Source of the DNA: an uncultured Pseudomonadota bacterium
GTDB lineage: Bacteria; Myxococcota_A; UBA9042; CAIXZC01
Assembly (NCBI GenBank): GCA_937876385.1
Contig: CALFHQ010000559.1
Span: 1 to 7,263 of the forward strand
Length of the DNA: 7,263 nt
Direction: 5' to 3'
Shown here: one piece after another, positions 1 through 6,248 of the stretch
Position numbering within the stretch: the first letter of the stretch is position 1
Layout: each line of letters starts with the position of its first letter
The notes under the pieces: generated by a model
Told to the model about the DNA's origin: nothing
The model's input: only the letters and a program-made list of their open reading frames with translations
The model's database searches: none
Translations under genes and position numbers: made by a program

Positions 1-1113
1 GGTGACCTCGCCGTAGCCTCGGTGCTCTCCGGGAACAGGAACTTTGAAGGTCGGGTGAACCCGCTCACACAGGGGAATTTCCTGGCATCGCCCCCCCTCG
101 TGGTAGCCTTCGCTCTGGCTGGAACGGTGAACATCGACATGGACAACGAGCCGCTGGGAACCGGAAGGGACGGGAAGCCCGTGTACCTTCGAGACATCTG
201 GCCCAGCGCCGAAGAGCTGTCTGAGGCAATGAAGCAGGCGTTGGTTCCGGAGATGTTCCTGGATGCCTATGGAAACATCGAAGAGAAGAACGAGCAGTGG
301 AATCAAATCGCCGTTACCGACGAGCCTCTGTACCCCTGGGATTCGTCAAGCACATACATTCAGGAACCCCCGTTTTTCATCGATATGGGAAAGGAGGTTC
401 CTGCCATCTCGGGCATCAAGAACGCTCCCGTGCTGGTCAAGGTGGGTGACAGCATCACCACCGACCACATCAGTCCAGCAGGGGCCATTCCCAAGGACTC
501 TCCGGCGGGAAAGTACCTAATCGAGAAGGGTGTAAAGCCCTATGAATTCAACTCCTTTGGGAGCCGACGAGGCAATGACCGGGTGATGACTCGAGGAACC
601 TTCGGAAACATCCGGCTTCGAAACCAGATGGCACCGGGGACGGAGGGTAGCTTCACCTCCCTGGTCCCGGAGGGAACGGTCACGAGCATCTTCGAGGCCT
701 CTTTGCATTACAAGGAGAAGAGAGAACCAACGGTCGTGCTGGCCGGAAAAGACTATGGCATGGGCAGTAGCCGGGATTGGGCCGCCAAGGGGACCCTCTT
801 GCTGGGGGTCAGGGCGGTAATCGCTGAGTCCTACGAGCGAATTCACCGAAGCAACCTCGTCGGAATGGGAGTTCTCCCCCTCCAATTCAAGAGCGGTGAC
901 ACTGCTGAATCTCTGGGACTCACCGGGAAAGAACGCTTCACCATCCAAGTGGACGACAATGTCCAAACCGGACAAATGCTCGAAGTTGAGGCGATATCTC
1001 CAGACGGAAAGACGAAGCGATTTGAAACTTTGTGCCGCCTGGACACCCCAATCGACGTGGACTACTACCGCAATGGTGGAATTCTCCACACAGTCCTCCG
1101 AACCCTCATGTAG
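1..1113 (+). CDS. acnA: Aconitate hydratase A, C-terminal part (cut by left edge)
   Basis: Aconitase interconverts citrate and isocitrate through cis-aconitate in the TCA cycle, in the cytoplasm, using a [4Fe-4S] cluster. The reading frame is open from base 1, so the start lies outside; 370 residues are visible, against about 890-900 for a full AcnA. The fragment opens with the family signature VLSGNRNFEGR, followed by LASPPLVVAFALAG. The C-terminal swivel domain then shows GDSITTDHISPAGAIPKDSP (about nt 445-505), NSFGSRRGNDRVMTRGTFGN and GKDYGMGSSRDWAAKG, in which the Ser-Ser-Arg at nt 766-774 is the conserved catalytic/substrate-binding motif. It is followed by AESYERIHRSNLVGMGVLP and ends on a normal C-terminus (YYRNGGILHTVLRTLM, then TAG). 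The cluster-binding cysteines of this family lie upstream of the window. Colinearity with E. coli AcnA as I remember it is good throughout, with no frameshift. AcnA rather than AcnB or the methylcitrate-type AcnD is judged from overall resemblance. Confidence 0.96.
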   Translation, partial: GDLAVASVLSGNRNFEGRVNPLTQGNFLASPPLVVAFALAGTVNIDMDNEPLGTGRDGKPVYLRDIWPSAEELSEAMKQALVPEMFLDAYGNIEEKNEQWNQIAVTDEPLYPWDSSSTYIQEPPFFIDMGKEVPAISGIKNAPVLVKVGDSITTDHISPAGAIPKDSPAGKYLIEKGVKPYEFNSFGSRRGNDRVMTRGTFGNIRLRNQMAPGTEGSFTSLVPEGTVTSIFEASLHYKEKREPTVVLAGKDYGMGSSRDWAAKGTLLLGVRAVIAESYERIHRSNLVGMGVLPLQFKSGDTAESLGLTGKERFTIQVDDNVQTGQMLEVEAISPDGKTKRFETLCRLDTPIDVDYYRNGGILHTVLRTLM

Positions 1114-1145
1114 CACCCCCCCTCAAGAGCAGAAAGAACACCATC

Positions 1146-1241
1146 CTCCGTCCCCGCTGCACCACCCTCCGTCCCCGTTTGCCGCTGCACCACTCTCCGT
1201 CCCCGTTGGACCCTCCGTCCCCGTTGGACCCTCCGTCCCCG
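1146..1241. repeat. Interspersed/tandem GC-rich repeat array, five copies of an 11-bp core
   Basis: The core CTCCGTCCCCG occurs exactly five times, at 1146-1156, 1167-1177, 1195-1205, 1213-1223 and 1231-1241. Start-to-start spacings are 21, 28, 18 and 18 bp. The last three form a strict 18-bp tandem repeat with linker TTGGACC. Read on the minus strand the core is CGGGGACGGAG, and the two longer linkers both contain GTGGTGCAG. The array fills much of the gap between the acnA stop and the lipoprotein promoter. It is not an inverted repeat and forms no obvious hairpin. The short frames through it are only low-complexity Pro/Ser/Leu shadows. It could be a small dispersed genomic repeat family, a binding-site array or replication slippage; the sequence alone does not decide. 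Confidence 0.9.
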
Positions 1242-1258
1242 TTGGTTGTGGGGGGCCC

Positions 1259-1287
1259 TTGACGGGTGACTTCACAGTGGGGACAAT
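1259..1287 (+). promoter_or_regulatory. Predicted sigma-70-type promoter for the lipoprotein gene
   Basis: The -35 box is TTGACG (1259-1264, 5 of 6 to consensus). A 17-bp spacer follows, then the -10 box GACAAT (1282-1287, 4 of 6). Transcription would start near 1294, leaving a leader of about 30 nt before the ATG at 1324. It lies only 17 bp after the last repeat core, so anything bound to the array would be next to RNA polymerase. Prediction from box match only. Confidence 0.55.
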
Positions 1288-1313
1288 GGGGCATTGAATG
1301 GATTCGTAATGGC

Positions 1314-1319
1314 GAGGGA
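1314..1319 (+). promoter_or_regulatory. Ribosome binding site that fixes the lipoprotein start at 1324
   Basis: GAGGGA lies 4 nt before the ATG at 1324. The alternative in-frame starts, TTG 1294 and ATG 1309, have no comparable site; the TTG also sits at the predicted transcription start. The 1324 start places a short charged N-region directly before the hydrophobic stretch of the signal peptide. Confidence 0.6.
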
Positions 1320-1323
1320 CGTT

Positions 1324-4300
1324 ATGGGAAGATGGGTTTGGTTGGTGACGATTGGTCTCGTGCTTTCGTGTAGCGGTGAAAAGCGGGTGGTTCGTCTAGA
1401 CATATCCGGCGAGGACGGAAGCACTATGGACGGACGGAGCGACTCCACATTGGACGTCGTCGAGGATGGAACCCTCAAGGACATTCCAGGAGACCTTGCC
1501 CCGGATCTGGAGCACGATTCTCTCACCGACGCCGCGGACGATATTCCCCACGACCTGCCACTGGATCTGCCGGAGGACTTGCCAACCGACCTGCCCGGAG
1601 ATCTTCCCCTCGACTTGCCGACGGATCTACCGGAGGATCTTCCCACAGATCTCCCGGAGGAGGTCGAAACGGATCTGGTCTTGGATGTCCCGGTGGACAT
1701 CTGCCAACCGGACTGTGCCGGAGTGGAGTGCGGTGCCGACGGCTGTGGCGGAGTGTGTGGAGTCTGCGCAGCGAACTCTCAGTGCGTCGACGGCGCCTGC
1801 GTTCCCATTTGCGTGGCGAATTGCAGTGGCAAGGACTGTGGCAGCGACGGTTGCGGTGGAAGCTGCGGGACGTGCCCTGGCGGGACAAGTTGCAACGTCA
1901 ACGGTGCTTGTACGGCTGACTGCCCGGCGGATGCAGATTGTCCGGTACCGGATTTGACCTACTGCAATAGCTCTTTGAGTGGCTACTGGCGCTGCGAATA
2001 CAAGGTCGACGGGTGCCTGGGCAAGGTCTTCCATCCTTGCTCCAACGGAGAATCGTGCAACCTCTCCACCCAGAATTGCACCTCAACGTGCACGAGTCAT
2101 CCTGTTTGCACTGCGGCTGGAATCTGGTTCTGCAACGATTCAGCCACAGGTTACTTTCAGTGCCAGGAGACTCAACCCGATTGCATTCAACTGGTGCCTT
2201 ACAGTTGTCCCACGGGTCAACTCTGCACTGTTTCGGGGTGCCAGGACGTTTGCTTGTCCGACCCCGGTTGCACGGCGGAGGGCATCTCGACGTGCTCGAC
2301 CAACACCGCCTATCGAACGTGCAACGAGGTGGAGCCGGGGTGCTTCCAGTGGAGTCCGCCGGTTTCGTGTGGTTTCAACGAAGAATGCTTGCAGGGTGCG
2401 TGCGTTCCCACCTGTGTCCCCAACTGCAGCGGTTTGGAATGTGGTTCTGACGGGTGTGGCGGGAGTTGTGGGGAGTGCGCTGCGACCGATGCCTGCCCTT
2501 TCTTCCTGTGCGCTAGCGGGTTGTGCGAAGCGTCACCTGCGTGCTGCGTGGATGATTCCCAGTGCGATGACGGCGCAGCGTGCACGATCGATACCTGCTT
2601 AGGGGGAGTCTGCACGCATTCGTGGTCCACGACTCCAGGCTGCTGCGCTCCGACACTCTACTTTGAAGGGTTCGACGAATCGGGTCTTGCCACCTGGGTG
2701 ACCACGAATTCGTCTTTGGAATCGGGGTGGCGGCTTGCCAGCACACTGAGCACTTCAGGGTCCCATAGTCTCTATTACGGGAACGTCGAAGAGACGGACT
2801 ATTTGGTGGACAACCAGGGAAGCATCGAGTGGAGCCATTGGATGGAGCTTCCATGGAGCCCTTCTTTGACTCTTCAGTTCCAACTCTGGATGGACATTGA
2901 ACCCGCCTACGACGCTCTCTCAGTAGTCCTGATCACCAACTCCGGAGAAGTGATTCTGGACGAGATGGACGCCCACGAGGAGTTTTGGCAAACCCGAAGC
3001 TACGACCTGTCGGCCTTCGCCGGACAGTCGGTGAAGTTGCGCTTCCATTTTGAGTCGGACTACCTCTACAGCTTCAGCGGAGCGTTCATAGACGATATCG
3101 AGATTGTCCAGCAGTGTTGCCAGGAGGATCTCGACTGCAACGACGGGAATCCTTGCACCCAGGGTGTCTGTCCGGCTCCAGACAGTTTCTGCGAGTTTGT
3201 CACAGTTGTGGACTGCTGTCTCGCCAACGCGGAGTGCGACGACGGAGACGCTTGCACTGCGGATTCTTGTGCCGACAACTCCTGCATACACGACTGGATT
3301 TGTTGTGCAACAGATGGGGATTGCAACGACGGGGACGATGTTTGCACGCTGGATTCCTGTGTAGGCGGCCAATGTGTGTTCGAATGGACCTACGCCGAGG
3401 GATGCTGCCAACCCGAATTGTGGGGTGACGACTTCGAAGAGGGAGTGCTGTCAGCGGATTACAGCGTCGAGTCTCCAACCCCCAAGCAGACGACCTGGTT
3501 CGTCTCCAGTCTGGATTCCTTTGCGGGGAGTTCCTCCCTGTTCTGTTCCATTCCAACGGGCACCGGGTATGGCAACGACGTAGACACAACTCTTGTCGGC
3601 CCAACCGTGGAGTTGTCCGCAGTGGCAGTCGAACCGGCCCTGGTGTTCCAGATCAAGTACGCAACAGAGAAGAAGTTCGACGAACTGTCGGTGGGCCTCC
3701 AGGTGGACGGTCAATTCATCGAACTGGAAATTGTCGACGGAAACTCGGGAGACCAGTGGGTGGAAAAGTCCTACGACCTCAGTCCCTACGTCGGAAGTAC
3801 GATTCAACCTCGATTCCGCTTCACTTCGGACAGTTCGATACAATCTGGATTCGGGATCCGCATCGACGATCTGGCGGTGGTCCAGGGTTGTTGCCTGATT
3901 GACGCCGATTGTGATGACGGCAACCCTTGCACGCTGGACACCTGCCCGACGCCAAACAGTGTCTGCTCCCACACGCCGGTGGCTGGATGCTGCCTGTTGT
4001 CGGCTGAATGCAACGACGGCAATGTGTGCACTGAGGATGTGTGCACCGTAGACCACACCTGCCAACACACTGACGAGTGTTGCGCAGCGGCTGAGGATTG
4101 CGACAACGGCGACCCATGCACCGTGGACAGTTGCATCAATGGCATGTGCGAGCATGCTCCGACGGGACTCGAAGGTTGTTGTGAGGCTCCCTTCTTCTTT
4201 GACGATTTCTCCACCGATCGAGGGTGGCTCTATCAAACCTGGTGGGAGCGCGGACCGGCGACATCTTCCTATTGCGCCTGGCAGAGCTTCCAGGACGACC

Positions 4301-4785
4301 CAGCGATGGATCACAGTGGTTCGTCGGACAACTACCTGGCCGGAGTGCTCATCGGCGACTGCATCACTTCGTCCATGACACAGACCGGTCCCTTCTTTCT
4401 GGTCACCCCAGTCATCGACCTCTCGAACCAGGGCTCCGCCTACTTGACCTACTGGAGATTCTTGAACACCGATGGTGGAAGCTGGATGAATTCGAAGGTT
4501 GAGGTGTTCGATGGGTTGTTCTGGAATCTTCTCTGGCAAGAGGAGGGTGGGTCGTTTTCGGACAACAACTGGACTTCAGCCACCCATGACTTGACCCCCT
4601 GGGTCGGTGGACAGGTGCGGATACGGTTTTCCGTGGAAGTGAGTAACTCGACCCAACTGTTTGCCTCCCCCTCATGGAGCATCGACGACGTTCGAGTCTC
4701 AAGGACCCTCAGCGACTGGTGCTGCCAATACACCTCCGAATGTCCCGCGTCCACCCAGGTTTGCACCGCCGGACACTGCCTTTAG
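1324..4785 (+). CDS. Large cysteine-rich modular lipoprotein with three beta-sandwich domains
   Basis: The function is not known; this is a predicted outer-membrane or surface lipoprotein of 1153 residues. Residues 1-16 form a lipoprotein signal peptide (MGRWVW, hydrophobic core, then VLSC with Cys16 the acyl-anchor site). Residue +2 is Ser, so there is no inner-membrane retention Asp. Residues about 26-126 are an acidic Pro/Asp linker with nine DLPx tetrapeptides (77-111). Next come two CGxDGCGG cysteine modules (127-184), three tandem eight-cysteine modules (200-363) and a third CGxDGCGG module (364-385). From residue 407 on, Dictyostelium-type CxDGxxCTxDxC repeats alternate with beta-sandwich domains: one repeat, domain J1 (about 443-597), three repeats, J2 (about 697-855), three repeats, J3 (about 955-1132), then a short cysteine tail. 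The J domains begin FEGF, DDFE or DDFS and end IDDI, IDDL or IDDV, as MAM-like or peptidase-associated jelly-rolls do. No protease or other catalytic motif was seen. Adhesion or matrix binding is a plausible guess only. The gene ends 20 bp from the convergent operon. Confidence 0.9.
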   Translation: MGRWVWLVTIGLVLSCSGEKRVVRLDISGEDGSTMDGRSDSTLDVVEDGTLKDIPGDLAPDLEHDSLTDAADDIPHDLPLDLPEDLPTDLPGDLPLDLPTDLPEDLPTDLPEEVETDLVLDVPVDICQPDCAGVECGADGCGGVCGVCAANSQCVDGACVPICVANCSGKDCGSDGCGGSCGTCPGGTSCNVNGACTADCPADADCPVPDLTYCNSSLSGYWRCEYKVDGCLGKVFHPCSNGESCNLSTQNCTSTCTSHPVCTAAGIWFCNDSATGYFQCQETQPDCIQLVPYSCPTGQLCTVSGCQDVCLSDPGCTAEGISTCSTNTAYRTCNEVEPGCFQWSPPVSCGFNEECLQGACVPTCVPNCSGLECGSDGCGGSCGECAATDACPFFLCASGLCEASPACCVDDSQCDDGAACTIDTCLGGVCTHSWSTTPGCCAPTLYFEGFDESGLATWVTTNSSLESGWRLASTLSTSGSHSLYYGNVEETDYLVDNQGSIEWSHWMELPWSPSLTLQFQLWMDIEPAYDALSVVLITNSGEVILDEMDAHEEFWQTRSYDLSAFAGQSVKLRFHFESDYLYSFSGAFIDDIEIVQQCCQEDLDCNDGNPCTQGVCPAPDSFCEFVTVVDCCLANAECDDGDACTADSCADNSCIHDWICCATDGDCNDGDDVCTLDSCVGGQCVFEWTYAEGCCQPELWGDDFEEGVLSADYSVESPTPKQTTWFVSSLDSFAGSSSLFCSIPTGTGYGNDVDTTLVGPTVELSAVAVEPALVFQIKYATEKKFDELSVGLQVDGQFIELEIVDGNSGDQWVEKSYDLSPYVGSTIQPRFRFTSDSSIQSGFGIRIDDLAVVQGCCLIDADCDDGNPCTLDTCPTPNSVCSHTPVAGCCLLSAECNDGNVCTEDVCTVDHTCQHTDECCAAAEDCDNGDPCTVDSCINGMCEHAPTGLEGCCEAPFFFDDFSTDRGWLYQTWWERGPATSSYCAWQSFQDDPAMDHSGSSDNYLAGVLIGDCITSSMTQTGPFFLVTPVIDLSNQGSAYLTYWRFLNTDGGSWMNSKVEVFDGLFWNLLWQEEGGSFSDNNWTSATHDLTPWVGGQVRIRFSVEVSNSTQLFASPSWSIDDVRVSRTLSDWCCQYTSECPASTQVCTAGHCL
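1552..1656 (+). repeat. Tandem 12-bp coding repeat encoding (DLPx)9
   Basis: Nine consecutive four-residue units Asp-Leu-Pro-x (x = L, E, T, G, L, T, E, T, E) are encoded by degenerate 12-bp units. Codons vary between units (GAC/GAT, CTG/TTG/CTT/CTA/CTC, CCA/CCG/CCC), so the peptide pattern is better kept than the DNA. This fits selection on a stiff, acidic, extended spacer lifting the cysteine-rich part off the membrane anchor. The opposite strand reads as a low-complexity Ser/Arg/Gly frame, which is only a shadow. Confidence 0.9.
1702..1845 (+). other. Two CGxDGCGG cysteine modules of the lipoprotein
   Basis: Each module has the pattern C-x3-C-x4-C-G-x-D-G-C-G-G-x-C-G-x-C, at residues 127-148 and 163-184. 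A third, nearly identical copy lies at residues 364-385 (nt 2413-2478), after the triple eight-cysteine block. Six cysteines per copy suggest three disulfides. This motif is familiar from predicted secreted proteins of myxobacteria and relatives; no function is established that I can name. Confidence 0.8.
1921..2412 (+). repeat. Three tandem eight-cysteine modules of the lipoprotein
   Basis: Residues 200-255, 256-309 and 310-363 (1153-residue numbering) share the spacing C-x5-C-x7-C-x8/9-C-x6-C-x7/8-C-x5-C-x4/6-C-x3, each running straight into the next. Outside the cysteines they share a Gly/Ala-Tyr or Gly-Tyr pair before the fourth cysteine and an aromatic residue before the sixth, but little else. 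This indicates old duplication with the disulfide scaffold kept. I do not recognise the module as a named family. Confidence 0.8.
2542..2646 (+). other. First CxDGxxCTxDxC repeat (block 1) of the lipoprotein
   Basis: One repeat with CC-x5-C-D-D-G-x2-C-T-x-D-x-C-x4-C, closing on the next CC pair. It matches the Dictyostelium slime-mold repeat type (Pfam Dicty_CTDC style). The Asp/Gly-rich loop may bind calcium, which is inference. The second CC pair directly abuts beta-sandwich domain J1 (nt 2647-3114). Confidence 0.75.
3115..3408 (+). other. Second block: three CxDGxxCTxDxC repeats of the lipoprotein
   Basis: Three consecutive repeats, each opened by a CC pair (residues 598-599, 631-632, 660-661) and closed by the CC at 694-695. 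The cores are CNDGNPCTQGVC, CDDGDACTADSC and CNDGDDVCTLDSC. The first has lost the Asp of CTxD (Gly instead) and the third carries one extra residue in the loop. The block separates J1 from J2 (nt 3409-3888). Confidence 0.75.
3889..4182 (+). other. Third block: three CxDGxxCTxDxC repeats of the lipoprotein
   Basis: Three repeats with cores CDDGNPCTLDTC, CNDGNVCTEDVC and CDNGDPCTVDSC (Asp-Asn-Gly instead of Asp/Asn-Asp-Gly in the last). CC pairs at residues 856, 889, 919 and 952 mark the boundaries. The block is exactly as long as block 2 (294 bp), suggesting that a J domain plus a three-repeat block was duplicated as a unit. It leads into J3 (nt 4183-4719). Confidence 0.75.
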
Positions 4786-4805
4786 TTCCTTGACCTGTTT
4801 GGGGG

Positions 4806-5453
4806 TTATAGACCCAGAACCGTGATGGCGAGACCGCTGAGGAGAATGGCGCCTCCGGCGATGGCGTGGGAGTACCGGTGCCATTTGTTGCTCTTGAGTT
4901 TGACGAGACCGGCGTGGGCAACCAGCACAACAGCCACCATGGTCACCAGCGTCACCACCGAAAACACCACCGACACAATGAGCAGTCCGGTCCAGTCTTC
5001 CGCCAGTCCCAGAGGGAATGCATAGGCGATGAGGGGTTCGCAGGGGCCAAAGGCAAAGATCAGGAAGAGGGCCCAGGGAGCTAGCGCCGACGCTGTCGTC
5101 GAGGTGTCTGCGCTGTGTTTGTGAGTGTGGGGCTTGCGACTTCGCCAGATTCCCCAGAGGAGATAGGCTCCCCCCAGCGCCACGAGGCTCCATCCGGCGA
5201 AAGCACCGGCAGATTCCTGGATTCCCTCCAGATGCCCGAAGCCGGCGCCTGCAGTGGCGCCCACGAGTCCCAGAAGAAGTGAGGAGAGCACATGTCCCAA
5301 CCCGCACAAGAGGGTCAGCCCCACAACCTTGGGCCAACGCCACTTCATGGATGTGCCGATGGCGATGAAGGGAACATAGTGGTCTGGACCAGCCAGGGTG
5401 TGCACGAAGGCCACTGTAGCGGCTCCTGAAGCCATGGCGATGGAAGCATCCAA
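4806..5453 (-). CDS. NicO/UreH-like integral membrane transporter (LysE-type superfamily)
   Basis: A predicted inner-membrane protein of 215 residues with about six hydrophobic segments (roughly 8-32, 42-66, 82-102, 123-146, 148-170, 192-214). Helix 1 holds HTLAGPDHYVPF (His18, Asp24, His25), resembling the metal-site motifs HxxDxDH and HALEPGH of NiCoT, UreH and RcnA transporters. Helix 2 holds CGLGHVLSS (Cys50, His54), helix 4 holds FGPCEPLIAY (Cys138), and a His-bearing loop (HTHKH, 109-113) lies between. A metal ion substrate such as Ni or Co is the best guess, but sulfite-exporter-like or DsbD-like roles are not excluded. The start is TTG at 5453, since AGGAG (5460-5464) lies 6 nt before it; the alternative ATG at 5435 would cut the N-terminus by six residues and has no such site. 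It is the second gene of an operon, 9 bp after the barrel gene. Confidence 0.85.
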   Translation of the reverse strand: MDASIAMASGAATVAFVHTLAGPDHYVPFIAIGTSMKWRWPKVVGLTLLCGLGHVLSSLLLGLVGATAGAGFGHLEGIQESAGAFAGWSLVALGGAYLLWGIWRSRKPHTHKHSADTSTTASALAPWALFLIFAFGPCEPLIAYAFPLGLAEDWTGLLIVSVVFSVVTLVTMVAVVLVAHAGLVKLKSNKWHRYSHAIAGGAILLSGLAITVLGL

Positions 5454-5459
5454 TGGGTT

Positions 5460-5464
5460 CTCCT
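5460..5464 (-). promoter_or_regulatory. Ribosome binding site overlapping the upstream stop codon
   Basis: On the minus strand the sequence reads TAGGAGAACCCATTG. The TAG stop of the barrel gene (5465-5463) shares its last two bases with the AGGAG Shine-Dalgarno of the transporter gene. Ribosomes ending the first gene would sit on this site, which fits translational coupling. Confidence 0.7.
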
Positions 5465-6248
5465 AGAACGAGTATCCGACCACGAACTTCCCGATCACCC
5501 CACTGTCTCCCATGGGGTTTGTGCCGGGCACGAAGCGACTGGCTTCGTTGTTGGTGGCGGCAAAAACCGCCCCCATATTGAGCTTGAAATGGACATTGTG
5601 AGAGCTGACGAAGTTCAGGGTGGGGCCGAAGATCACCTTGGCCCCCCCTTCTGCTTCCTCGTTTTCCCAGAACCCTTCCAGATCCTCTCCCATGACCTCA
5701 AGTCCCACACGGATTCTCTGGAGAACTTCATAGCTTGCTGCCAACCCAAAGACGACATCCACAGCGTCCCGGTCGCTATCAAGGGGAAGCTCACCCAGCC
5801 CGGTAGCGATGAGAACAAGCTTTCCGAAGGTGCGGCTGACGGCCAGCCGAATTCGGGGCACATGAACATTCTGATAGTCGTACAGATAGCCCGCACCGAG
5901 GGTGACGTTGACGTAGCCGGTTTCCTGGCTGAGGAGGCCGACATTGACTTCGGTGGAGTAGGCGTCGGCCATGGCGCTTCCCGAGGGAATAAGCATCCCG
6001 GTCCAAGCTTCGACGTTGAGCCAGGAGAGGGGAGAGAAGCGAACCCGCAACCCCTGCTCCACACCGCTCTCCCCGAAGGGTCGAGCTTCCCTGCTGCCAT
6101 AACCCACTTCCACCTCCACTGCGGCCGACTTGTCTGTCGTGTACCCGGAGCGGTGGTAGACAAAGGGAACGTTCTGAGCGGCCCCTTCCGAGGACAACAA
6201 CAGGATTAAGAAGGCCACGAAAGCACAGACAACGAAATGGGTGCGCAT
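5463..6248 (-). CDS. Predicted outer-membrane beta-barrel protein
   Basis: A 261-residue protein of unrecognised family. Residues 1-24 form a Sec signal peptide (MRTHF, hydrophobic core VVCAFVAFLILLL, likely cleavage after EGAA). The mature part shows alternating hydrophobic/polar strands such as VEVEVGYGS, GLRVRFSPLSWLNVEAWTG, YVNVTLGAGYLY, IRVGLEVMG and KVIFGPTLNF. It ends VVGYSF, with the C-terminal Phe and Tyr at -3 typical of proteins inserted by the BAM machinery. Size suggests 10-12 strands. The ATG at 6248 is chosen because AGGAG (6255-6259) lies 6 nt before it and the signal peptide starts there; the frame is open further upstream but would run through the promoter and the divergent lipase gene. 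It is the first gene of an operon with the NicO-like transporter, suggesting a shared transport or sensing task. Confidence 0.87.
   Translation of the reverse strand: MRTHFVVCAFVAFLILLLSSEGAAQNVPFVYHRSGYTTDKSAAVEVEVGYGSREARPFGESGVEQGLRVRFSPLSWLNVEAWTGMLIPSGSAMADAYSTEVNVGLLSQETGYVNVTLGAGYLYDYQNVHVPRIRLAVSRTFGKLVLIATGLGELPLDSDRDAVDVVFGLAASYEVLQRIRVGLEVMGEDLEGFWENEEAEGGAKVIFGPTLNFVSSHNVHFKLNMGAVFAATNNEASRFVPGTNPMGDSGVIGKFVVGYSF

Noticed and set aside
517..1116. A 199-codon open frame on the minus strand opposite acnA
   Set aside because: acnA is certain here by homology and continuous; the antisense product resembles nothing and is a codon-bias shadow.
1146..1241. The intergenic repeats as a CRISPR array
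   Set aside because: The units are only 11-18 bp, spacers are 7-17 bp and partly repeat each other, and no cas gene is near.
1032..1262. Short Pro/Ser-rich frames across the repeat array
   Set aside because: They arise from the repeat composition, begin inside acnA in another frame, and lack a ribosome binding site.
3451..4539. A 362-codon open frame on the minus strand, opposite the lipoprotein gene
   Set aside because: It lies entirely within the well-supported lipoprotein gene, has no signal peptide or recognisable motif, and its composition (Arg/Val/Gly-rich) is what a reversed Cys/Asp-rich coding strand gives.
4786..4814. A bidirectional terminator between the convergent genes
   Set aside because: Only a 4-bp stem (GGGT/ACCC at 4802-4814) is possible, with no T-run on either strand, and it overlaps the transporter stop codon.
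5589..6209. A 206-codon open frame on the plus strand opposite the barrel gene
   Set aside because: No recognisable domain; the minus-strand frame has a signal peptide, strand pattern and C-terminal Phe and shares an operon with its neighbour.
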